From: Flavipsychrobacter stenotrophus
Lineage (GTDB): Bacteria > Bacteroidota > Bacteroidia > Chitinophagales > Chitinophagaceae
Direction: 5' to 3'
Length of the DNA: 64,000 nucleotides
Assembly (NCBI RefSeq): GCF_002954265.1
Contig: NZ_PPSL01000001.1
Span: 1,101,374-1,165,373 of the forward strand
Position 1 is the first letter of the stretch; every line of letters begins with the position of its first letter. The position numbers were made by a program, and so were the translations under genes. A model generated the notes under the pieces. It was given only the letters and a program-made list of their open reading frames with translations. It had not been told where the DNA came from and made no database searches. Shown here piece by piece: positions 44,636 through 52,826 of the stretch.

Positions 44636-46451
44636 TCGTTAATGTACCTGTAAAAACACTAACTGATGGCGCAGTGAATCTAACAGGAATATTGTAGTCA
44701 ACTATGCTGGTACCCGAATAGGTGTAGTTATACGTTGATACCCACGAAGATCCATTATATACCTGGAAGTTTGCAGGCGCTGTTATTGTGATAGATCCGC
44801 CGGAAGATAAGTTGGATACAGAGATGGCAATATTCTGCAGGGCCGATGGAGTACCAACAGGCAATGATCCGAAATCATAGTTAGTTGGCGAAGCTGTAAT
44901 TAATTGAGTTGGTATTATGCTGATATCATCCACATACAAGTTGTATTGGTTCGCTGCACTGAATGCATGGAAGCCAAAATAATACACTCCGGAAGTAGGA
45001 GCAGTCATCGTAACACCGTTTGACGAATACAGTACCGAGTTGGTTGTGATATTGGCATTGCTGAAAATTGCAGAAGACGTCATACCCGCTACAGATTGCG
45101 CTGCACCATATTTCACTTCCAGTTTTTCTATATAAGTAGAGCTATTATTACCAAACTTGAAGTTTAATGCGTACGATTTACCTGCTGTTAAACTATATCC
45201 TTTAGTAAACACCCAGTCATCACCCGTTAAAGTTGATGTATATCCATATTGTATAACATTGGGAGATGAACCATTGGCAGGCGTTGCACCAGTAACTGCC
45301 CAGGTGCTTCCTCCGTTTACATTTACAATAGACCATCCACACGGAGTTGGAGTTCCGGCATCGAAATTTTCCAGGGCAGGAGGAGTTAGTGTTGATGCAC
45401 CGGACATATTTACAAAAACCGCACCAGAGGCAACTGTTGCAACAGATGGACATGTTACGTTTGCACGGTAATATACATTCGAAGATGAGTTTACACTTGC
45501 TGCATATGTAGCATTTACTGCGCCCGGAATATCAGTAAAGCCTGCACCTGATGTGCTTGACTGCCACTGGTAAGTATAGTTGGTTGCCGGAATCAGCATT
45601 GGTAACGACAATGTGGTAGTATAACTTGTAGCACAGCTGTTGTATGCAGATGCGATTGCATCACCCGGAATCGGGCTGCCGGAGCATGTAGTTGCCCTTA
45701 CAACTTTGTAATTATCAAATAAACCCGACCTTCCGGTAACATTTGATGAATTATAGTAGAAGCCGAATGTATTTGTCGCTGAGCTGGTATAAGTTGAATT
45801 GGTAGCAGTTGACACACCGGTATAAATACCTGTCCCCGCATCAACGAAACCTGATGAACCATCATCCCTTAGCCAGATCATCCAAACATTTCCCGTTGGA
45901 TTGTAAGTTACTTTGACACTGGCATAATTTGTTGGAGATGACATAGCATTTGAACTGGTCGCTATCGTTGTCAGCGTTCCGTTTAAGCCTGTAGTATAGG
46001 CCACCAGAGACACTGAACCATTTACATTCATCTTAACAGCATAACCGTTACCATTATTATAAACAGTAGCGTTGGTACCGGCAAGTACGGTCGCCAGGCC
46101 ATAGGTCCCTCCGCCAATACCGGCAGCCGCGTCACTTATTCGCATGTTGAAGGTCCAGGTTACGGCAGTCGTATTACTGGACAGCGTAACTGCTGATGGC
46201 GAGGAATATGCAGATAATGGTCCCGTTATGTAAATGCTGGAATTTGCACTTGAGCTGGTAAACTGTAGCATGGTGCTAGACAAGATCGATGCGTTGGCGG
46301 TAGTTGCCCCACCCCTTGCTGTAACGGTATATGTTGCCGGAGCACCCGTTGTCAACACACTCCTGTTAAAGTCATCAAGAAAAACTTGGCTCTGGGCATT
46401 TGCAGCGATCCCGGAGAATACCAGGAGGAAGGTCATCAATATCCTATTCAT
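44526..46451 (-). CDS. Giant T9SS adhesin, N-terminal part (frameshifted from the main part)
   Basis: The open frame is 641 residues. The true coding part runs from the ATG at 46451 to the G run near 44631 (about 606 residues); the last ~35 residues are out of frame. It has a signal peptide (MNRILMTFLLVFSGIAANAQ), a concanavalin-like jelly-roll domain (about 20-245: SQVFLDDFNRS ... WMIWLRDDGSSGFVDAG), an Ig-like unit, a choice-of-anchor-J domain (LENFDAGTPTPCGW) and a spindle-like Ig domain ending TLTIAGGG. In-frame continuation GMATSSSVSLSGTG is what the other copies predict (SGGGLATPITITFSGTG). Deleting one G from the run of ten joins the frames into about 5,339 residues. Confidence 0.85.
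   Translation of the reverse strand: MNRILMTFLLVFSGIAANAQSQVFLDDFNRSVLTTGAPATYTVTARGGATTANASILSSTMLQFTSSSANSSIYITGPLSAYSSPSAVTLSSNTTAVTWTFNMRISDAAAGIGGGTYGLATVLAGTNATVYNNGNGYAVKMNVNGSVSLVAYTTGLNGTLTTIATSSNAMSSPTNYASVKVTYNPTGNVWMIWLRDDGSSGFVDAGTGIYTGVSTATNSTYTSSATNTFGFYYNSSNVTGRSGLFDNYKVVRATTCSGSPIPGDAIASAYNSCATSYTTTLSLPMLIPATNYTYQWQSSTSGAGFTDIPGAVNATYAASVNSSSNVYYRANVTCPSVATVASGAVFVNMSGASTLTPPALENFDAGTPTPCGWSIVNVNGGSTWAVTGATPANGSSPNVIQYGYTSTLTGDDWVFTKGYSLTAGKSYALNFKFGNNSSTYIEKLEVKYGAAQSVAGMTSSAIFSNANITTNSVLYSSNGVTMTAPTSGVYYFGFHAFSAANQYNLYVDDISIIPTQLITASPTNYDFGSLPVGTPSALQNIAISVSNLSSGGSITITAPANFQVYNGSSWVSTYNYTYSGTSIVDYNIPVRFTAPSVSVFTGTLTIAGGGHGYLKFCVAIGYRIAYLLGNAYTRHRICNSK
44622..44631. repeat. 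Homopolymer C10 (G10 in the coding strand) at the frameshift point
   Basis: Ten consecutive C on the + strand, coding for the AGGG glycines of an Ig module. Nine would give one continuous frame; ten give the shift seen. Other copies of this module use mixed Gly codons instead of a pure run. A mononucleotide run of this length in a surface gene is a classic slipped-strand site, and also a classic assembly error. Confidence 0.85.
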
Positions 46452-47122
46452 AACACTATTTTTTAACTTAAAAAATATTAATTATAAACTCAGGATATGT
46501 ATATAAAATAAATAAAAATGACGGTTTGATAACTAACTAATAGTTAAAAACAGATTTTTTTACTATTTTTTGTAGAATTATATCGTAGAGCTTATTCTAT
46601 AACAAATTTATGTGCTAAAATAATCCAACGATTTAAAATAGTAACAAAATATATAATACTAAAAATATTGAATATTTATGCTAAATTAAAGATTAAATAT
46701 AAATTTACAATTGTCAATTCCTAAACCGTTGCAACTCAATCAACTAAAACATTCACAAAAATCACCTTACAAATTTCATAATAACTACTAGTTAATACAT
46801 AATACATTACGAAATATAACATTAACTATAGTACAACAAAAAAATGACAGTGGAAATATGAACCAACAACTATTCTGATCAGTAAACCACCCCATATACT
46901 CATAATTAACGCAATGATAATACGGAGATTGACATCACCCGATGCTGCAAGACAAAAAAAAATAAAATGGCATGTGTAACTAAAAATTAAAACATGGATT
47001 GAGAATATTCGCTCAATAGGCCATATGACGATAGTATGCTATGGCTATTATATTAGCACCTCTTATCCTTCCCAGATAGTCTCCTGTCTTTTCATAGATA
47101 ACATCAGCCTGCCCACGCTGAG

Positions 47123-47169
47123 CGAAGTCTCACGACTTCGTTCCACAGGTAGGGAATCTCCCGATTCCC
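47123..47169. repeat. Two adjacent small hairpins (REP-like)
   Basis: CGAAGTC-TCAC-GACTTCG (47123-47140) and GGGAATC-TCCC-GATTCCC (47152-47169). Both stems are perfect 7-bp with 4-base loops; the flank GCTGAGCGAAGT is like elements repeated in other Bacteroidota chromosomes. Confidence 0.5.
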
Positions 47170-47364
47170 GAAAACAGACAAGCTTAAAATATGCCCAGTA
47201 CTGCAAACTCCCAAACCAAAAGATATCCACATTTTGTTAATGTCCTTTTCCATCCTAAAATGCTATAGTAAATTGCATCCGCTCTCTAACATTCACTTTA
47301 TCCTTGTCATCCGGCATCAAGCCGTTCCCGTCACTTGAAAACTATTTGCTCAACTTAGCAACAA

Positions 47365-47522
47365 CTGGCGGAAAAGTGCAGAAAAACTGCGGAAAACTGC
47401 GGAAACTGGCGGTTTTTAAAAACAGATGAAACACCCTACAACAAAGAAACAGGTAGGAAACGCACCAAAAAAAACTGCCGGAAACGCAAAAAACCACCAT
47501 TGGCGGAAAACCCCTCAAAAAT
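47365..47522. repeat. Low-complexity repeat built on ACTGCGGAAA
   Basis: Near-tandem words GGCGGAAAA, ACTGCGGAAA and ACTGGCGGTTTT, a C-rich middle, and a second GCCGGAAACGC/GGCGGAAAACCCCTC block. Same layout as 14839-14990 read in the other direction, but with a different core word; ACCCCTCAAA is common to both. Confidence 0.5.
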
Positions 47523-47608
47523 ACCAGACAACCCTTAAAAAATCTAATACAATACAGTACAATAATTCATAGCCCATCATTCAATCACTGCCATCACAGT
47601 TCAGACAA

Positions 47609-47712
47609 CACCCGTCGGGCACAATCGGGCATCCCCAAAACCACAACCACATGAAAAACAACACATTACACCAACCCCATGCCCGATTCAAATTTAATTT
47701 CCATCGGGCATT
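47609..47712. repeat. Direct repeat copy 1, about 104 bases
   Basis: Starts CACCCGTCGGGCACAATCGG and ends TTTCCATCGGGCATTA. It matches the segment 47961-48065 at roughly nine in ten positions. Contains an inverted repeat ATGCCCGAT ... ATCGGGCAT (perfect 9-bp stem) and a start-like MKNNTLHQ codon series at 47651. Copies flank a 248-base GC-rich insert. Confidence 0.7.
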
Positions 47713-47846
47713 ACGTCAAATTTCAAGACAACCGCGGCCGAGCAACAAGCGCTGGCTGAGCTTGCGAAGAGCGGTCTGGCCAACCACAACAACACGCAGC
47801 CTGGCTCCTTTTGCGTGCGGAGCAGTTCGCAAAAGTGCCCGCTTTC

Positions 47847-47903
47847 CCTGCCTGCCGGCAGGCAGGTTTGTTTCTTTCGGAGTTTATCCCGCTTATTGCG
47901 GGA
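47847..47903. repeat. Palindromes inside the insert between the direct repeats
   Basis: A perfect 20-base palindrome at 47847-47866 (CCTGCCTGCC and its mirror) and, 20 bases on, a hairpin TCCCGC-TTATT-GCGGGA (47887-47903). The insert is GC-richer than the neighbourhood and is bounded by the 104-base direct repeats. Confidence 0.6.
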
Positions 47904-47960
47904 CGGCAGCACAAAGAAAAGTAAGTAAGCGGTTGGACAAAGCAGCTGAGCACAACCAAA

Positions 47961-48065
47961 CACCCATCGGGCACAATCGGGCATAACCCCAAACCACAAC
48001 CATATGAAAAACAACACATTGCACCAACTCTATGCCCGATTAAATTTTAATTTCCATCAGGCATT
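47961..48065. repeat. Direct repeat copy 2, about 105 bases
   Basis: Begins CACCCATCGGGCACAATCGG. Its internal stem ATGCCCGAT ... ATCAGGCAT has one mismatch compared with copy 1, and the peptide-like MKNNTLHQ frame is repeated. It ends 177 bases ahead of the GldN-like operon. Confidence 0.7.
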
Positions 48066-48079
48066 GAAACATAGCCTTC

Positions 48080-48160
48080 GAATGTCATGCTGAGCCGCGC
48101 CGAAGCACGACGACCATCAGGTCGGTTCTCTTTGAGAAAAATCGCATGTAGCATCAAGAG
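48080..48160. repeat. Dispersed-repeat-like segment (ATGTCATGCTGAGC...)
   Basis: Starts AATGTCATGCTGAGCCGCGC, followed by CGAAGCACGACGACC. The ATGTCATGCTGAGC...GAAGCA string is a motif I recall from many repeats between Bacteroidota genes. Only this copy is in the window. Confidence 0.4.
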
Positions 48161-48241
48161 AATCCATTAATCCTTTAAATCCTGGTTCAGACACCAACCA
48201 ACCAACATTTTTCCATAAATTACATACACAAAACAAACACT

Positions 48242-49417
48242 ATGAATGCACGCAGGCTGATAATGGTAGCTTATTTGTGTTTCACCTCCCTATCAGCACA
48301 TGCACAAAAGAACCCACCACCCTGCCCAGGCACAGTCTGGACCAACCGGGTGCAGCGAACGGTTTACCTCGACACCACCATTAAACACACTATGGCAGAT
48401 ACCACCCTCGCCGAAGTACTTACAAAACTGGTGCTCAATAAAAATCTCACACCTTACTCCACAATAGATAACCGCTTTACAACAAAACTAAGCAGCGAAC
48501 AAATACTCGAAAAAATATCCTCCCACGCCGACAACGCCAATCAACAGGAAGACCCCGTTACGGGCAGTACCAATACACGCGTGGTGATGCACGAATTCAA
48601 CTACAATACCATACGTGCCTACCGCCTGGTAGAAGAATGGCAATACAATGTGGACGAGGGAAAGATCGACATACAGATACTCGGAATAGCCCCTGTCGTA
48701 GATGTCTATGGCGATGAAGGTAATTACAGAGGTTCCGTGGGGATGTACTGGTTGAAATATGAAGATGCAAAGGACGCTATAGCACAATTTAATACCCAAC
48801 ACCCCAAAGACAATTTAAACAAACTTATCTGGAGGAGTTACTGTAATGGTGATGCAGTACCATTTAATAATGGCAATATACAAACAGGTGTGACATCACG
48901 GACTGTAGTTATGCCGGATACAACTGATTATTATTACCATCGAAAATTAGTGTTATACAACGATCGGCTGTTATCTCAGTCACTTATAGATGGTGCCAGA
49001 TCAGGTGGAATACGCATATACGATACCAATACACGATCTTATCTGATCCCTTTAAATAAGCTAGTTGTAGATACAACAACCTACGTTAAGCCTGATAGTA
49101 TAGATCTAGATACGGAAACTGGCATAAGATCTTGGAAGGTAATTATCCGTGAATTTAAATATGAATGGGTTACTAACTATCAACTACAACAGGAAGTTGT
49201 ATTCAATACTTCTACCGGTGCTATCTCGCTGCTACTTAAAGGCATCACTCCAAAAAGGGATTATTATGATGACGCTGAAAATTTTATTGGCCGGAAAAGT
49301 ATGTTTTCTTTCAAATACGCCGACATAAAAAACATCATTAACCGTTATACCATGCAACACCCTCTCTGCAACCTGCCGTTAGAATTATGGCGGGGATATT
49401 TTACAGAAAGAGAATAG
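48242..49417 (+). CDS. Secreted protein with two GldN/PorN-like domains
   Basis: 391 residues with a signal peptide (MNARRLIMVAYLCFTSLSAHA). Domain 1 (about 45-205) shows VEEWQYNVDEGKIDIQILGIAPVV and GSVGMYWLKYEDAKDAI, and domain 2 (about 220-391) shows QQEVVFNTSTGAISLLLKGITP and RKSMFSFKYADIKNII. In GldN/PorN, a T9SS periplasmic ring protein that binds GldK, the same core reads as E-x-W-x-F-D...R-I-x-G-I-A-P and a later W-x-x-(F/Y)-x-D. Domain 2 has lost the VEEW tryptophan (QQEVVF). No GldK/L/M gene is nearby. First of three co-directional genes with 37 and 5-base gaps, so one operon. Function beyond the domain match is unknown. Confidence 0.8.
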   Translation: MNARRLIMVAYLCFTSLSAHAQKNPPPCPGTVWTNRVQRTVYLDTTIKHTMADTTLAEVLTKLVLNKNLTPYSTIDNRFTTKLSSEQILEKISSHADNANQQEDPVTGSTNTRVVMHEFNYNTIRAYRLVEEWQYNVDEGKIDIQILGIAPVVDVYGDEGNYRGSVGMYWLKYEDAKDAIAQFNTQHPKDNLNKLIWRSYCNGDAVPFNNGNIQTGVTSRTVVMPDTTDYYYHRKLVLYNDRLLSQSLIDGARSGGIRIYDTNTRSYLIPLNKLVVDTTTYVKPDSIDLDTETGIRSWKVIIREFKYEWVTNYQLQQEVVFNTSTGAISLLLKGITPKRDYYDDAENFIGRKSMFSFKYADIKNIINRYTMQHPLCNLPLELWRGYFTERE

Positions 49418-49454
49418 AAATATGTACATTGGTCAAAGCAAAAAAACAGGAACT

Positions 49455-50090
49455 ATGAAACAACAAATTATCATGGCTGCAACCGCTTGCTTATTGTGTA
49501 GTGCGGCATGGGCACAGAAAAAGCCTGCACCGGCTCCCCTACCCGCCGGCAATGTCCTCAAACGCACCATTACCCGGCAGGTATTTGTGGCCGACACTAC
49601 CAACTACTCTACCCGCAGGCTACGCCCTGAGGGCAGCGATACCTCTCTGGCCGAGTTTCTGTTTCAGCGCATAAGACGGGGGCAACTCACCGCCTATGAG
49701 AAGAACAATAACTGGTTTATACCAATGACCATCACACAGCTGTTAGATCTATTTAAACATGCAGATACCATTGAAGTAACCGACCCAGTAACGGGAGTAA
49801 AGGTTAATAGAGTATCCATTTATGACTTCAGTTTCGATGATATCCGTTACTTCAGCGTACTGGAAGAATGGAAATATGACAAACAAAAAGGCACTACCGA
49901 CATACAAGTAACCGCTATAGCACCCATGCACGAGGCATTTACTGGGTCGCATAGCCAGCTGCCTATGTTCTGGGTAAAATATGCCGATGTAAAAACGTAC
50001 CTGGCCATGTATGCTGCAGAACACCCAAATAACAACCTGCCCCTCATGGTCTGGAGCCAATACTTCACCCAACCACTCACTAAAAAATAA
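49455..50090 (+). CDS. GldN/PorN-like secreted protein
   Basis: 211 residues from the ATG at 49455 (MKQQIIMAATACLLCSAAWA, a clean signal peptide; the frame extends 11 codons further upstream, which lack signal features). Single GldN-like domain: DPVTGVKVN, VLEEWKYDKQKGTTDIQV and AIAPMHE, then LPMFWVKYADVKTYL and NNLPLMVWSQYF. It is the second gene of the GldN-like operon. Lacks the C-terminal extension of canonical GldN that would reach the GldK ring, as far as recalled. Confidence 0.8.
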   Translation: MKQQIIMAATACLLCSAAWAQKKPAPAPLPAGNVLKRTITRQVFVADTTNYSTRRLRPEGSDTSLAEFLFQRIRRGQLTAYEKNNNWFIPMTITQLLDLFKHADTIEVTDPVTGVKVNRVSIYDFSFDDIRYFSVLEEWKYDKQKGTTDIQVTAIAPMHEAFTGSHSQLPMFWVKYADVKTYLAMYAAEHPNNNLPLMVWSQYFTQPLTKK

Positions 50091-50095
50091 TTCCT

Positions 50096-50680
50096 ATGAA
50101 ACAGATACAACTGATAATCTTGGCATTACTCTGTAGCATAGCTGCAACAGCACAGATAGCTGCCCCATCCTACACTAACCGTGTATCGCGCCTTATATAC
50201 GTGGGCGACAGCACTACCGCTGGCAAGAAACAACAGATCTGCCTGGCCGAAGTACTGAACAAACTTGTGCTTGATGGTAAGCTACAAGCCTACGGCACCT
50301 ACGATAGCCGGTTTACCGAAAACCGTACGGTCAAACAACTGAAAGAGCGTTTTTACCCCGTCGACAGTATAGAAGTAGAAGACCCGGTAACCGGTCAACG
50401 CTTTTTCAAAGTAGTCACTTCACAGGTCGACTTCAGTTATGTACTGTTCATAAGGGTGGTAGAAGAATGGGCCTACGATGCCGAGACCGGCACTACCCAC
50501 ATAAAAATTGTTGGTATAGCACCGGTTAGAGATGAGTATGGAGAGGACGGCAGCTTCCGTGGCAGGAGTTCTATGTACTGGCTAAAGTACGGCGATATTC
50601 AGCCGGTACTGGAGCAATTTGAAAAGGACAACCCCGAACAATCGTTGACAAAGGCAATATGGGCAAATTATTTTGAGTAA
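50096..50680 (+). CDS. GldN/PorN-like secreted protein
   Basis: 194 residues with signal peptide MKQIQLIILALLCSIAATAQ. Single GldN-like domain with DPVTGQRFFKVV, RVVEEWAYDAETGTTHIKI, VGIAPVRDEYGEDGSFRGR, SSMYWLKYGDIQPVL and SLTKAIWANYFE. It starts 5 bases after the preceding stop, so translation is probably coupled. The DYGEDG-S-F-R-G-R loop matches that of domain 1 of the 48242 gene, indicating recent duplication within the operon. Confidence 0.8.
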   Translation: MKQIQLIILALLCSIAATAQIAAPSYTNRVSRLIYVGDSTTAGKKQQICLAEVLNKLVLDGKLQAYGTYDSRFTENRTVKQLKERFYPVDSIEVEDPVTGQRFFKVVTSQVDFSYVLFIRVVEEWAYDAETGTTHIKIVGIAPVRDEYGEDGSFRGRSSMYWLKYGDIQPVLEQFEKDNPEQSLTKAIWANYFE

Positions 50681-50734
50681 TACTTTCAAAATGACTGTAT
50701 TACCAAGTCACCTGGACATTACTAATTACACACT

Positions 50735-50795
50735 CTCCTCCTTTTGAAGGAGGAGTACCCAAAGATTCGGCTTTTTCTGCCGAAGCTTTGGGGGA
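50735..50795. repeat. Two adjacent hairpins after the GldN-like operon
   Basis: CTCCTCCTT-TTG-AAGGAGGAG (50735-50755), then an imperfect stem CCCAAAG.TTCGGC / GCCGAA.CTTTGGG, followed by GGAGGTGG. This CTCCTCC...GGAGGTGG arrangement is of a kind seen between genes in many Bacteroidota; it may also serve as the operon terminator. Confidence 0.5.
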
Positions 50796-50923
50796 GGTGG
50801 TTACTGCATTTGGTGTATTTTTAAAGTCGAAACGGCATTAGACAGGATCGCAACCTAATGTCACAGAAGTTCGTACGAATATCCAATGAAAAATCCCTAA
50901 CTTTCTCCCACTAAATCAACCCC

Positions 50924-51313
50924 ATGGCCGAAGTAAATGCCGTCATTCACCGCGACCACTATCGCACACATATCAATACCGCCACCAATAGCCTTACTGC
51001 CGATGAACCATTGTCCGTCGGCGGCACGGATGAAGGAATGAGCCCTGAAGAATTACTGGCTGCATCACTCTCAGCATGTACCTCCATTACCCTCCGTATG
51101 TATGCCGATAGGAAAGGTTATGATGTAGACGAAATACATGTAAACGTGGTAATGATAAGGGATAAAGAACTGAACAGAACCAACATCAACCGGAAAATTG
51201 AGATAACCGGAAACCTCACAGACGAAGAACGGGCCAAGATGATGGCGATAGCCAACAATTGCCCGGTACATAAAATACTTACTAACCAGATCATAATAAA
51301 TACAGAAAGCTGA
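50924..51313 (+). CDS. OsmC family protein (peroxiredoxin-like)
   Basis: 129 residues. The OsmC/Ohr fold is indicated by PEELLAASLSACTSITLRMYA with Cys52 and by NNCPVH with Cys113, the redox pair that reduces organic peroxides or handles sulfur species. The DEPLSVGGTDEGMSP lead-in is typical. It overlaps the following iron-sulfur gene by one base (TGATG), so the two are one unit. A TAACTTTC -7-like box lies at 50898-50905. Confidence 0.88.
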   Translation: MAEVNAVIHRDHYRTHINTATNSLTADEPLSVGGTDEGMSPEELLAASLSACTSITLRMYADRKGYDVDEIHVNVVMIRDKELNRTNINRKIEITGNLTDEERAKMMAIANNCPVHKILTNQIIINTES

Positions 51314-51747
51314 TGAAAGACATCACCAAAAAATACACCAATGGCGAGGTAACCATTATATGGAAACCCGCCGCTTGCATCCACTCAACTATTTGCTGGA
51401 AAGAAGCCACCGGCTTGCCGCAGGTGTTTGATCCACGTGTAAAACCCTGGATAAAACCTGAAGGCGACACCACTGAAAACATGATAGCGCAGGTAAATAA
51501 ATGCCCCAGCGGAGCACTCAGCTATATAATGAATACCGACGAACCACGCATGGCCGAGGTAGAGGCAGAAAGCATAGTAGAAGTAATGCCCGATGGACCG
51601 CTATTGGTATTTGGCAACATTACCATTAAAGACAAAGACGGCAGCGAAGTGAAGAAAAACAATGTCACCGCATTTTGTCGCTGTGGCCAGTCGGGCAACA
51701 AACCCTATTGCGATGGCACACATAAAAAGGTGGGATTTGTTGGTTAA
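51313..51747 (+). CDS. YjdI-type 4Fe-4S domain fused to a CDGSH iron-sulfur domain
   Basis: 144 residues. The N-terminal half resembles the Fer4_19 (YjdI) domain: C22, C28 and C64 (KCPSGALSY) around WKPAACIHSTICWK. The C-terminal half has the CDGSH motif C122-x-C124-x8-C133-D-G-T-H137, which binds a 2Fe-2S cluster through three cysteines and one histidine. Both halves suggest electron transfer or redox sensing. The start overlaps the OsmC stop, so an OsmC-linked redox function is likely. It meets the convergent minus-strand gene with a 4-base overlap at the stops. Confidence 0.85.
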   Translation: MKDITKKYTNGEVTIIWKPAACIHSTICWKEATGLPQVFDPRVKPWIKPEGDTTENMIAQVNKCPSGALSYIMNTDEPRMAEVEAESIVEVMPDGPLLVFGNITIKDKDGSEVKKNNVTAFCRCGQSGNKPYCDGTHKKVGFVG

Positions 51748-52505
51748 TTTTCATGCGCTCGCATAAACAGTCTGTAGCACACCATAAACTGTAGTAACAA
51801 TGGTGATCCTTTGTACTGTGCTGTACCCTTGTCTATACCCTTATCGGTATAAATAGAGTACTCCACCTTAGCGTAGTCCGTATAGATATCTTTAAACCCC
51901 GCGGTGAGCGATGATGATAACGTTATCCTCTCGATAAGTGGCGACCACTCAAATCGGGGCGACAGTGTTATCCCGATTGTTGCATCAGGCATCCAAAACG
52001 ACGACATGATTTTGTCACTTGATACCGGCAGAGTCTGCACATATCCCTGCGTGCTGCCACTACCCGATTCCCCATAGCCACCACCAATAAACAGTCCGTT
52101 AGCTATGCCCACTTTCAGCAACAAGCCCATACTTACCTTTTCATGGGCAATATTCCGGAAATGACAATATCCTACACTGAAATTGTGCAACTGAAACTGC
52201 TCATAATTATATTCATGACTACCTGCTCCCCTACCCGCTCTAAACTGTATACCAGTCTTATTCTCGGATAGCTGATAACTGAAGATGACCCTACTATGCT
52301 CATTCAAGGTCAGGAATATTTCCGGACTGATACATATGCCCGGCTGGCCAAATGAATACCTGATGTTTTCAGTCTGCTTGGTAGACTCAGCAGATCGAAG
52401 TAGCCGTGCATAACTCAGTCCCAGCCCAATGTCTGCTCCCCAGTTCTGAGCATGTACGCTACCAACGGCTAATGAACAGAGCAGCAGCAACAGTATTCTT
52501 CGCAT
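51744..52505 (-). CDS. Probable outer-membrane beta-barrel protein
   Basis: 253 residues with a signal peptide (MRRILLLLLCSLAVGSVHAQ) and alternating strands: WGADIGLGLSYARLL, SRVIFSYQLSENKTGIQFRAG, QLHNFSVGYCHFRNI and VSMGLLLKVGIANGLFIGGGYG. It ends in LLLQFMVCYRLFMRAHEN, where the aromatic final strand is followed by an extra polar tail. The size and strands fit an 8-10 strand outer-membrane barrel, but the family is not recognised. Its final codons overlap those of the CDGSH gene. Confidence 0.65.
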   Translation of the reverse strand: MRRILLLLLCSLAVGSVHAQNWGADIGLGLSYARLLRSAESTKQTENIRYSFGQPGICISPEIFLTLNEHSRVIFSYQLSENKTGIQFRAGRGAGSHEYNYEQFQLHNFSVGYCHFRNIAHEKVSMGLLLKVGIANGLFIGGGYGESGSGSTQGYVQTLPVSSDKIMSSFWMPDATIGITLSPRFEWSPLIERITLSSSLTAGFKDIYTDYAKVEYSIYTDKGIDKGTAQYKGSPLLLQFMVCYRLFMRAHEN

Positions 52506-52593
52506 TAAATAGTTTTAGACTACAACGTCTATACCTGCCGAATATTGTTGTTAGTATGAACACAGTCACTATGTCCAAACAATAGTGCTGAAA

Positions 52594-52627
52594 CAAAAAA
52601 TCCCACCAGACATTGTCTGATGGGATC
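52594..52627 (-). terminator. Intrinsic terminator, minus strand
   Basis: Minus-strand reading: ATCCCA, mismatch, CAGAC, 3-base loop, GTCTG, mismatch, TGGGAT followed by TTTTTTG. It stands 240 bases past the RT stop codon and would end an RT transcript or a small RNA read from that strand. Confidence 0.75.
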
Positions 52628-52783
52628 TTGTAGCATGTACGGGAACACAACCCTACAAATTCAGACAACAAAAAACCATTTTATACAGTAAAATCAATAC
52701 TTTCATTCCTTTAGTGTTTATACATTTTCCGTTCTTTTCATACTTTTTGTTACTCTGTTGTTACTTGTAAAAGCAATTTCCTT

Positions 52784-52791
52784 TACCTTTG
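52784..52791 (+). promoter_or_regulatory. -7 box of the truncated integrase-like gene
   Basis: TACCTTTG, exact TAnnTTTG match, 35 bases before the ATG at 52827. TTG triplets at 52758 and 52765 are candidates for -33 but not at ideal spacing. Confidence 0.45.
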
Positions 52792-52826
52792 CATTGTTAT
52801 TATATCAATTATATAAAACAAGTGCT

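Larger units (their letters stand above)
46452..48241. other. Gene-poor, AT-rich then repeat-rich region
   Basis: 1.79 kb with no supported gene. 46452-47010 is strongly AT-rich leader of the giant gene. 47025-47240 has a weak 71-codon frame that contains hairpins at 47123-47140 and 47152-47169, so I do not call it. 47365-47522 is a purine-rich repeat. 47609-48065 is a pair of direct repeats around a GC-rich element. 48080-48160 is a dispersed-repeat-like segment ending just before the GldN-like operon. Confidence 0.65.

Noticed and set aside
47025..47240. 71-codon + strand frame
   Set aside because: It spans two palindromic hairpins (47123-47169), which explains the lack of stops; residue use is not protein-like.
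47651..47986. 111-codon + strand frame and overlapping minus-strand frames in the direct-repeat region
   Set aside because: Frames run across the repeat, the 20-base palindrome and the insert; open in several frames because of GC-rich repeats, not conserved coding.
47609..48065. CRISPR array
   Set aside because: Only two copies of a ~104-base unit with a long unlike insert; no short repeats at regular spacing and no cas genes.
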